The position numbers and the translations under genes were made by a program. Positions 52,470-63,050 of a stretch of DNA of 64,000 bases are shown one piece after another. The stretch is from the NCBI RefSeq assembly GCF_051401765.1, contig NW_027480440.1:4898001-4962000 (forward strand), written 5' to 3'. Within the stretch, counting starts at the first letter, position 1. Each line of letters opens with the position of its first letter. The DNA comes from Calliopsis andreniformis (lineage: Eukaryota > Arthropoda > Insecta > Hymenoptera > Andrenidae). The notes under the pieces were generated by a model that was not told the DNA's origin, did no database searches, and saw only the letters and a list, made by a program, of their open reading frames with translations.

Positions 52470-53296
52470 CAATCCTCCGTCCTTAGTCCTCAAACCCAAT
52501 CCTCAACCCGCAGCCCTCATCCTCAATCCTCAACCCTCAATCCTCAATCCTCAATCTTCAATCCTCAATACTCAATCTTCAATCCTCAATCCTCAGTCCT
52601 CAAACCTCAATTCTCAATCCTCAATCCTGAATCCTCAATCTTCAGCCCTCAGTCCTCAACATTCAGCTGTCAATCCTCAATCCTCTATAGAATATCCTCA
52701 ATTCACAGTTTTCAATACTCAATACCCAATCTGCAATCTTCAAATCTCTATCCAGAAACATAAATTCTCATCACTCAACCCTCAACACTCAGTACTCAAT
52801 GTTCATTCCTCATCCTCAATTCTGAATCTTCAATCCTCAATACTGAACTTCAATCCGCAATCCTCAATACCCAATTCTCAATCCTCAATCCTCAATCCTC
52901 AATCATCAATCCTCAATACTCAATCTTCAATCCTCAATCCGCAATCCTCAATCCTCATGCGTCAATCCTCAGTACCCAATCCTCAATCTTCAATCCTCAT
53001 TCCTCAATTCTCAATTCTCAATCCTCAATCCTCAGGCCTCAGACATCAATATTCAACACTCAGATCTCGTCCTCAATCCACAACCCTCAATACTCAACCC
53101 TCAATCTTTAATCATCAATATTCTATCTTCAATCCTCAATCCTTAATCCTCAATCCTCAATCCTCAATCCTCAATCTTCACTCCTCAAACCTCAATCCTC
53201 AATCCTCAATGTTCAATCCTCAATACCCAATCCTCAGTCTTCAATCCTCAATCCTCAATCCTCAATCCTCAATCCTCAATCCTCAATCCTCAATCC
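52470..53296 (+). repeat. 827-bp tandem duplication, left copy
   Basis: Class f anchor 52689 and second-family anchor 53042, both repeated 827 bp later. It begins at the CCGTCCTTAGTCC landmark (CCGT at 52,477). Confidence 0.84.
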
Positions 53297-54123
53297 TCAA
53301 TCCTCCGTCCTTAGTCCTCAACCCAATCCTCAACCCGCAGCCCTCATCCTCAATCCTCAACCCTCAATCCTCAATCCTCAATCTTCAATCCTCAATACTC
53401 AATCTTCAATCCTCAATCCTCAGTCCTCAAACCTCAATTCTCAATCCTCAATCCTGAATCCTCAATCTTCAGCCCTCAGTCCTCAACATTCAGCTGTCAA
53501 TCCTCAATCCTCTATAGAATATCCTCAATTCACAGTTTTCAATGCTCAATACCCAATCTGCAATCTTCAAATCTCTATCCAGAAACATAAATTCTCATCA
53601 CTCAACCCTCAACACTCAGTACTCAATGTTCATTCCTCATCCTCAATTCTGAATCTTTAATCCTCAATACTGAACTTCAATCCGCAATCCTCAATACCCA
53701 ATTCTCAATCCTCAATCCTCAATCCTCAATCATCAATCCTCAATACTCAATCTTCAATCCTCAATCCGCAATCCTCAATCCTCATGCGTCAATCCTCAGT
53801 ACCCAATCCTCAATCTTCAATCCTCATTCCTCAATTCTCAATTCTCAATCCTCAATCCTCAGGCCTCAGACATCAATATTCAACACTCAGATCTCGTCCT
53901 CAATCCACAACCCTCAATCCTCAACCCTCAATCTTTAATCATCAATATTCTATCTTCAATCCTCAATCCTCAATCCTCAATCCTCAATCCTCAATCCTCA
54001 ATCTTCACTCCTCAAACCTCAATCCTCAATCCTCAATGTTCAATCCTCAATACCCAATCCTCAGTCTTCAATCCTCAATCCTCAATCCTCAATCCTCAAT
54101 CCTCAATCCTCAATCCTCAATCC
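53297..54123 (+). repeat. 827-bp tandem duplication, right copy (overlaps the next 4,638-bp copy)
   Basis: Class f anchor 53516 and second-family anchor 53869. It has lost one A (CTCAACCCAATCC where the left copy has CTCAAACCCAATCC), so the offset falls from 828 to 827. It shows CAATGCTCAATACCC after the anchor where the left copy has CAATACTCAATACCC. Confidence 0.84.
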
Positions 54124-56588
54124 TCAATCCTCAATCCTCAGTCCTCAAACCTCAATCCTGAATCCTCAATCCTGAATCCTCAATCTTCAGCCCTCAGTCC
54201 TCAAGAATCAGTGGTCCATCCTCAATCCTCAATAGAATATCATGATTTCACAGTTTTCAATACTCAATACTCAACCTGCAATCTTCAAATCTCTATCCAC
54301 AAACATCAATTCTCATCACTCAACCCTCAAAACTCAGTCCCCAATCCTCAATATTCAAGCCTCAATCCTCAATCCTCAATCCACAATCCTCAACCTTCAA
54401 TCCTCAATACTCAATCTTCAATCCTCGATCCTCAATCCTCAATCCTCAATTCGCAATCCTCAATAGTCAATCTTCAATCCTCAATACTCAATATTCAATC
54501 CTCAATCCTCAATCCTCAATCCTCAATCCTCAATCTTCACTCCTCAAACCTCAATCCTCAGTCCTCAGTCCTCAAACCTCAATCCTCAGCCCTCGGCCCT
54601 CATAATCAATCCTCAATCCAAAATCCTCAATTCTTAATCCTCAATCCTCAATACTCAATCTTCAATCCTCAATGCTCAGTCCTCAAATTTCAATTCTGAA
54701 TCCTCAATCTGGAACCCTCAATCTTCAGCCCTCAGTCCTCAACAATCAGTTGTCAATCCTCAATCCTCAATAGAATATACTCAATTCACAGTTTTCAATA
54801 CCCAATACTCAATCTGCAATCTTCAATTCTCTATCCACAAACATCAATTCTCATCACTCAACCCTCAACACACAGTCCTCAATGTCCAATCCTCAATCCT
54901 CAATTCTCAATCTTCAATCCTCAATACTGTACCTTCAATCCTCAATCCTCAATTCTCAGTCCTCAATCCTCAATCCTCAATCTTAACCTTCAATCCTCAG
55001 TACTCAATCTTCAATCCTCAATCCTCAATCCTCAATCCTCAATCTTCAATCCTCAATACTCAATCTTCAATCCTGAATCCTCAATCCTCAATTCTCAATC
55101 CTCAAACCTCCGTCCTTAGTCCTCAAACCCCAATCCTCAACCCTCTGCCCTCACCCTCAATCCTCAATCCTCAATCCTCAATCCTCAATCTTCAATCCTC
55201 AATACTCAATCTTCAATCCTCAATCCTCAGTCCTCAAACCTCAATTCTGAATCCTCAATCCTGAATCCTCAATCTTCTGCCCTCAGTCCTCAACATTCAG
55301 TTGTCAATCCTCAATCATCAATAGAATATCCTCAATTCACAGTTTTCAATACTCAATACTCAATCTGCAATCGTCATCTCTCTATCCAGAAACATAAATT
55401 CTCATCACTCAACCCTCAACACTCAGTACTCAATGTTCAATCCTAATCCTCAATTCTGAATCTTCAATCCTCAATACTGAATCTTCAATCCGCAATCCTC
55501 AATCCCCAATCCTCAATCCTCAATCCTCTATCCTCAGTCTTCAATCCTCAATACTCAATCTTCAATCCTCAATCCGCAATCCTCAATCCTCATGCGTCAA
55601 TCCTCAGTACCCAATCCTCAATCTTCAATCCTCATTCCTCAATTCTCAATCCTCAATCCTCAATCCTCAGGCCTCAGACATCAATATTCAACACTCAGAT
55701 CTCGTCCTCAATCCACAACCCTCAATCCTCAACCCTCAATCTTTAATCATCAATATTCTATCTTCAATCCTCAATCCTCAATCCTCAATCCTCAATCCTC
55801 AATCCTCAATCTTCACTCCTCAAACCTCAATCCTCAATCCTCAATGTTCAATCCTCAATACCCAATCCACAGTCTTCAATCCTCAATCCTCAATCCTCAA
55901 TCCTCAATCCTCAATCCTCAATCCTCAATCCTCAATCCTCAATCCTCAGTCCTCAAACCTCAATCCTGAATCCTCAATCCTGAATCCTCAATCTTCAGCC
56001 CTCAGTCCTCAAGAATCAGTGGTCCATCCTCAATCCTCAATAGAATATCATGATTTCACAGTTTTCAATACTCAATACTCAACCTGCAATCTTCAAATCT
56101 CTATCCACAAACATCAATTCTCATCACTCAACCCTCAAAACTCAGTCCCCAATCATCAATATTCAAGCCTCAATCCTCAATCCTCAATCCACAATCCTCA
56201 ACCTTCAATCCTCAATACTCAATCTTCAATCCTCAATCCTCAACCCTCAATCCTCAATCCTCAGTCCTCAAACCTCAATCCTGGATCCTCAATCCTGAAT
56301 CCTCAATCTTCAGCCCTCAGTCCTCAACAATCAGTGGTCAATCCTCAATCCTCAATAGAATATCATGAATTCACAGTTTTCAATACTCAATACTCAGCCT
56401 GCAATCTTCAAATCCCTATCCACAAACATCAATTCTCATCACTCAACCCTCAACACTCAGTCCCCAATCCTCAATATTCAAGCCTCAATCCTCAATCCTC
56501 AATCCACAATCCTCAACCTTCAATCCTCAATACTCAATCTTCAATCCTCGATCCTCAATCCTCAATCCCCAATTCGCAATCCTCAATA
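53728..56588 (+). repeat. 4,638-bp offset repeat, right copy
   Basis: Anchors a (54234), g (54772), f (55323), a (56042), b (56357). It differs from the left copy by scattered changes, for example CTCAGCCCTCGGCCC near 54,585 against CTCAACCCTCGGCCC, and ATCCACAAACATC at 56,104 against ATCCGCAAACATC. Confidence 0.84.
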
Positions 56589-56599
56589 CTCAATCTTCA

Positions 56600-57834
56600 A
56601 TCCTCAATCCTCAATCCTCAATCCTCAATCCTCATTCTTCGATCCTCAATACCCAATCCTCAATCTTCAATCCTCAATCCTCAATCCTCAATTCTCAATC
56701 CTCAATCCTCCGTCCTTAGTCCTCAAACCCAATCCTCAACCCGCAGCCCTCATCCTCAATCCTCAACCCTCAATCCTCAATCCTCAATCTTCAATCCTCA
56801 ATACTCAATCTTCAATCCTCAATCCTCAGTCCTCAAACCTCAATTCTCAATCCTCAATCCTGAATCCTCAATCTTCAGACCTCAGTCCTCAACATTCAGC
56901 TGTCAATCCTCAATCCTCTATAGAATATCCTCAATTCACAGTTTTCAATACTCAATACCCAATCTGCAATCTTCAAATCTCTATCCAGAAACATAAATTC
57001 TCATCACTCAACCCTCAACACTCAGTACTCAATGTTCATTCCTCATCCTCAATTCTGAATCTTCAATCCTCAATACTGAACTTCAATCCGCAATCCTCAA
57101 TACCCAATTCTCAATCCTCAATCCTCAATCCTCAATCATCAATCCTCAATACTCAATCTTCAATCCTCAATCCGCAATCCTCAATCCTCATGCGTCAATC
57201 CTCAGTACCCAATCCTCAATCTTCAATCCTCATTCCTCAATTCTCAATTCTCAATCCTCAATCCTCAGGCCTCAGACATCAATATTCAACACTCAGATCT
57301 CGTCCTCAATCCACAACCCTCAATACTCAACCCTCAATCTTTAATCATCAATATTCTATCTTCAATCCTCAATCCTTAATCCTCAATCCTCAATCCTCAA
57401 TCCTCAATCTTCACTCCTCAAACCTCAATCCTCAATCCTCAACGTTCAATCCTCAATACCCAATCCTCAGTCTTCAATCCTCAATCCTCAATCCTCAATC
57501 CTCAATCCTCAATCCTCAATCCTCAATCCTCAATCCTCAATCCTCAGTCCTCAAACCTCAATCCTGAATCCTCAATCCTCAATTCTCAATCCTCAATAGT
57601 CGATCTTCAATCCTCAATACTCAATATTCAATCCTCAATCCTCAATCCTCAATTCTCAATCATCATCCTTCAATCCTCAATACCCTATCCTCAATCTTCA
57701 ATCCTCAATCCTCAATCCTCAATACCCAATCCTCAATCTTCAATCCTCAATCCTCAATCCTCAATTCTCAATCCTCAATCCTCAATCCTCAGACCTCAAA
57801 CATAAACATTCAACCCTCAGTCCTCGTCCTCAAT
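56600..57834 (+). repeat. 1,506-bp offset repeat, left copy
   Basis: Class f anchor 56922, second-family anchor 57275 and CCGTCCTTAG landmark (CCGT 56,710) all recur at 1,506 bp. The private change CTCAACGTTCAATCC near 57,439 removes the ATG found at this place in the other copies. Confidence 0.83.
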
Positions 57835-58105
57835 CCTCAATTCTCAACCCTCAATCCTCAATATTCAATCCTCAATACACAATATTCAATCCTCAATCCT
57901 CAATACTCATTCCCCAATCCTCATTCTTCAATCCTCATCCTTCAATCCTCAATACACAATCCTCAATCTTCAATCCTCAATCCTCAATCCTCAGTTCGCA
58001 ATCCTCAATCCTCAGTCCTCAATCCTCAATCTTCAATCCTCAATACACAATCCTCAATTCGCAATCCTCTATAGTCAATCTGCAATCCTCAATACTCAAT
58101 ATTCA
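57835..58105 (+). repeat. Inserted class c-type flank between the 1,506-bp copies
   Basis: Reads CTCAATTCTCAACCCTCAAT, then CAATACACAATATTC, CATTCCCCAATCC and CAGTTCGCAATCC. The same order occurs at about 61,667-61,850 (offset 3,832), upstream of a class c anchor. Here it is cut off before the anchor and joined to CAATTCGCAATCCTCTATAG. Confidence 0.75.
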
Positions 58106-59340
58106 ATCCTCAATCCTCAATCCTCAATCCTCAATCCTCATTCTTCGATCCTCAATAACCAATCCTCAATCTTCAATCCTCAATCCTCAATCCTCAATTC
58201 TCAATCCTCAATCCTCCGTCCTTAGTCCTCAAACCCAATCCTCAACCCGCAGCCCTCATCCTCAATCCTCAACCCTCAATCCTCAATCCTCAATCTTCAA
58301 TCCTCAATACTCAATCTTCAATCCTCAATCCTCAGTCCTCAAACCTCAATTCTCAATCCTCAATCCTGAATCCTCAATCTTCAGCGCTCAGTCCTCAACA
58401 TTCAGCTGTCAATCCTCAATCCTCTATAGAATATCCTCAATTCACAGTTTTCAATACTCAATACCCAATCTGCAATCTTCAAATCTCTATCCAGAAACAT
58501 AAATTCTCATCACTCAACCCTCAACACTCAGTACTCAATGTTCATTCCTCATCCTCAATTCTGAATCTTCAATCCTCAATACTGAACTTCAATCCGCAAT
58601 CCTCAATACCCAATTCTCAATCCTCAATCCTCAATCCTCAATCATCAATCCTCAATACTCAATCTTCAATCCTCAATCCGCAATCCTCAATCCTCATGCG
58701 TCAATCCTCAGTACCCAATCCTCAATCTTCAATCCTCATTCCTCAATTCTCAATTCTCAATCCTCAATCCTCAGGCCTCAGACATCAATATTCAACACTC
58801 AGATCTCGTCCTCAATCCACAACCCTCAATACTCAACCCTCAATCTTTAATCATCAATATTCTATCTTCAATCCTCAATCCTTACTCCTCAATCCTCAAT
58901 CCTCAATCCTCAATCTTCACTCCTCAAACCTCAATCCTCAATCCTCAATGTTCAATCCTCAATACCCAATCCTCAGTCTTCAATCCTCAATCCTCAATCC
59001 TCAATCCTCAATCCTCAATCCTCAATCCTCAATCCTCAATCCTCAATCCTCAGTCCTCAAACCTCAATCCTGAATCCTCAATCCTCAATTCTCAATCCTC
59101 AATAGTCGATCTTCAATCCTCAATACTCAATATTCAATCCTCAATCCTCAATCCTCAATTCTCAATCATCATCCTTCTATTCTCTATACCCTATCCTCAA
59201 TCTTCAATCCTCAATCCTCAATCCTCAATACCCAATCCTCAATCTTCAATCCTCAATCCTCAATCCTCAATTCTCAATCCTCAATCCTCAATCCTCAGAC
59301 CTCAAACATAAACATTCAACCCTCAGTCCTCGTCCTCAAT
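58106..59340 (+). repeat. 1,506-bp offset repeat, right copy
   Basis: Class f anchor 58428, second-family anchor 58781. Private variants include TTCAGCGCTCAGTCC (58,380), CAATAACCAATCC (about 58,154) and CTTCTATTCTCTATACCC near 59,174. Confidence 0.83.
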
Positions 59341-60270
59341 CCACAACCCTCAATCCTCAATCCTCAATCCTCAATCCTCAATCCTCAATCCTCAATCCTC
59401 AATCATCTATCCTCAATCCTCAATCCTCAATCCTCAATCTTCAATCCTCAATACTCAATCATCAATTCGCAATCCTCAATAGTCAACCTTCAATCCTCAA
59501 TACTCAATATTCAATCCTCAATCCTCAATCCTCAATCCTCAATCCTCATTCTTCGATCCTCAATACCCAATCCTCAATCTTCAATCCTCAATCCTCAATC
59601 CTCAATTCTCAATCCTCAATCCTCCGTCCTTAGTCCTCAAACCCAATCCTCAACCCGCAGCCCTCATCCTCAATCCTCAACCCTCAATCCTCAATTCGCT
59701 ATCCTCAATAGTCGATCTTCAATCCTCAATACTCAATATTCAATCCTCAATCCTCAATCCTCAATCCTCAATCATCATTCTTCAATCCTCAATACCCTAT
59801 CCTCAATCTTCAATCCTCAACCCTCAATCCTCAATACCCAATCCTCAATCTTCAATCCTCAATCCTCAATCCTCAATTCTCAATCCTCAATCCTCAATCC
59901 TCAGACCTCAAAACATAAATATTCAACCCTCAGTCCTCGTCCTCAACCCACAACCCTCAATCCTCAATCCTCAGTCCTCAATCCTCAATCTTCAATCCTC
60001 AATCCTCAATCCTCAATCCTCAATCCTCAATCCTCAATCCTCAATCTTCAATCCTCAATACTCAATCTTCAATCCTCAATCCACAACCCTCAATCCTCAA
60101 TCCTCAAAACTCAATCCTCAATACTCAATATTCAACCCTCAATCCTCAATAATCAATCCCCAATCCTCAATCTTCAATCATCATTCTTCAATCCTCAATA
60201 CCCAATCCTCAATCTTCAATCCTCAATCCACAACCCTCAATCCACAATCCTCAACCTTCAATTCTCAATA
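59341..60270 (+). repeat. Mosaic tail with X-type sequence, no anchor
   Basis: First carries CAATAGTCAACC and CCGTCCTTAG (about 59,625) as in the 1,347-bp family. From CAATTCGCTATCCTCAATAG (about 59,693) it follows the tail of block X, including AAACATAAATATTC (about 59,918). It has no AATAGAATAT anchor. Nothing but heptamers is visible. Confidence 0.72.
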
Positions 60271-60700
60271 CTCAATCTTCAATCCTCAATCCTCAATACT
60301 CAATCCTCAATTCTCAATACTCGATCCTCTGCCCTCAGTCCTCAAACCTCAATCCTCAACCCTCAGCCCTCATCCTCAATCCTCAGTCTTCAATCCTCAA
60401 TCCTCAATCCTCAATCCTCAATCCTCAATCCTCAGTCCTCAAACCTCAAACCTGAATCCTCAATCCTGAATCCTCAACCTTCAGACCTCAGTCCTCAACA
60501 ATCAGTTGTCGATTCTCAATCCTCAATAGAATATAATCAATTCACAGTTTTCAATACTCAATACTCAATCTGGAGTCTTCAAATCTCTATCCACAAACAT
60601 CAATTCTCATCATTCAACCCTCAACACTCAGTCCCCAATCCTCAATCTTCAATCCTCAATCCTCAATCCTCAATCCTCGATCCTCAATCTTCAATCCTCA
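60271..60700 (+). repeat. Class e unit, isolated copy
   Basis: The only class e anchor (60528) without a class d partner 433 bp upstream. It has the shorter GGAGTCTTCAAATC form, like 12157 and 13555, but AGAATATAATC like the 23-29 kb copies, so it is intermediate between the two subgroups. Confidence 0.75.
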
Positions 60701-61640
60701 ATACTCAATCTTTAGTCCTCCATCCTCAATCCTCAATCCTCAATCCTCAATCCTCAATCGTCAGGCTTCAATGCTCAATACTCAATCATCAATCCTCAAC
60801 CCTCAATCCTCAATCCTCAATCCTCATTCTTCAATCCTCAATACCCAATCCTCAATCATCAATCCTCAATCCTCAATCCTCAATTCTCAATACTCAATCC
60901 TCAATCCTCAATCCTCAACACTCAATCCTCAACACTCAGTCCTCTCTCTTCAATCCTCCATCCTCAATCCTCAATCCTCAAGCGTCAATCCTCAATCCTC
61001 AACCCTCAACCCAATATCCTCAGTCCTCAAACCTCAATCCCGAATCCTCAATCCTGAATCCTCAATCTTCAGCCCTCAGTCCTCAACAATCAATTGTCAA
61101 TCCTCAAACCTCAATAGAATATCCTCAATTCACAGTTTTCAATACTCAACCCCATTCTTCAATCTTCAAATCTCAATCCACAAACATCAATTCTCATCAC
61201 TCTACCCTCAACACTCAGTCCTCAATCTTCAATCCTCAATCCTCAATCCTCAATCCACAATGTTCAATCCTCAATACTCAATCTTCAATCATCAATCCTC
61301 AATTCTCAATCCTCAATACTCAATACACAGTCGTTAATGCTCAATCCCCAAACCTCAATCTTCAATCCTCAATCCTCAATCCTCAATCCTCAATCCTCAA
61401 TCTTCAATCCTCAATACTCAATATTCAACCCTCAATCCTCAATCCTCAATCCTCAATCCTCAATCCTCAATCCTCAATTCTCAATCTTCAGTCCTCAATA
61501 ATCAATCTGCAATCCTGAATCCTCAATCCTCAATCCTCAATCCTCATTCTTCAATCCTCAATACCCAATCCTCAATCTTCAATACTCAGTCCTCAATTCT
61601 CAATTCTCAATCCTCAATCCTCAGACCTCAAACATCAATA
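60701..61640 (+). repeat. Most divergent higher-order unit
   Basis: Class f-like anchor at 61116 with several private words: TCGTCAGGCTTCAATGC (about 60,758), CAACACTCAGTCCTCTCTC (60,930), CTCAAGCGTCAATCC (60,978), CAACCCAATATCCTC (61,010), CAATCAATTGTC (61,088) and ACCCCATTCTTC (61,150). I found no second copy of this combination. Heptamer register still holds across most of it. Confidence 0.72.
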
Positions 61641-62440
61641 TTCAACCCTCAGTCCTCGTCCTCAATCCTCAATTCTCAACCCTCAATCCTCAATATTCAA
61701 TCCTCAATACACAATATTCAATCCTCAATCCTCAATACTCATTCCCCAATCCTCATTCTTCAATCCTCATCCTTCAATCCTCAATACACAATCCTCAATC
61801 TTCAATCCTCAATCCTCAATCCTCAGTTCGCAATCCTCAATCCTCAGTCCTCAGACCTCAGGCATCAACACTCAACCCTCAGTCCTCGTTCTCAATCCAC
61901 AACCCTCAATCCTCAATTATCAATCTTCATTCATCAATATTCAACCTTCAATCCTCAATGCTCAATCCTCAATCCTCAATGTTCAATGTTCAATCCTCAA
62001 CAGCCAATCCTCAATCTTCAGTCCTCAATCCTCAATCCTCAATTCTCAATCCTCAATCCTCAATCCTCAGTCCTCTCTCCTCAAACCCCAATCCTGAATC
62101 CTCAGTCCTGAATCCTCAAGCTTCAGCCCTCAGTCCTCAACAATCAGTTGTCACTTCTCAATCCTCAATAGAATATCATCAATTCACAGTTTTCAATACT
62201 CAATACTCAATCTGCAATCTTCAAATCTCTATCCAGAAACACCAATTCTCATCATTCAACCCTCAACACTCAGTCCCCAATCCTCAATATTCAATCCTCA
62301 ATCCTCAATCCTCAATCCACAATACTCAATATTCAATCCTCAATACTCAATCTTCAATCCTCAATAGTCAATACTCAATCCTCAATTCTCAATCCTCGAT
62401 CGTCAATCTTCAATCCTAAATACTCAATCCTCAACCCTCT
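61641..62440 (+). repeat. Class c unit
   Basis: Class c anchor at 62170, preceded by the GGCATCAACACTC word and CAACAGCCAATCC found upstream of all early class c copies. It carries the private CAATGTTCAATGTTC (61,979) and GTTGTCACTTCTC (about 62,149), and the AGAAACACC form of the late class c group. Confidence 0.78.
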
Positions 62441-63050
62441 GCCCTCACCCTCAATCCTCAATCCTCAATCCTCAATCCTCAATCTTCAATCCTCAATACT
62501 CAGTCCTCAAACCTCAATCCTGAATCCTCAATCCTGAATCCTCAATCTTCAGCCCTCAGTCCTCAAGAATCAGTGGTCCATCCTCAATCCTCAATAGAAT
62601 ATCATGATTTCACAGTTTTCAATACTCAATACTCAACCTGCAATCTTCAAATCTCTATCCACAAACATCAATTCTCATCACTCAACCCTCAAAACTCAGT
62701 CCCCAATCATCAATATTCAAGCCTCAATCCTCAATCCTCAATCCACAATCCTCAACCTTCAATCCTCAATACTCAATCTTCAATCCTCAATCTTCAACCC
62801 TCAATCCTCAATCCTCAGTCCTCAAACCTCAATCCTGGATCCTCAATCCTGAATCCTCAATCTTCAGCCCTCAGTCCTCAACAATCAGTGGTCTATCCTC
62901 AATCCTCAATAGAATATCATGAATTCACAGGTTTCAATACTCAATACTCAGCCTGCAATCTTCAAATCCCTATCCACAAACATCAATTCTCATCACTCAG
63001 CCCTCAACACTCAGTCCCCAATCCTCAATCTTCAATCCGCAATCCTCAAT
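62441..63050 (+). repeat. Class a/b pair
   Basis: Anchors a (62596) and b (62911), exactly 315 bp apart as in the four other a/b pairs. The class b copy has GTGGTCTATCC and CACAGGTTTC as private changes. Confidence 0.82.

Noticed and set aside
51381..52763. 460-codon open frame starting just before a class a anchor
   Set aside because: Its start (ATGGTCCATCC read from TCAGTGGTCC context) is simply part of the anchor block and recurs wherever class a occurs, usually giving short frames that end at chance TGA or TAA heptamers.
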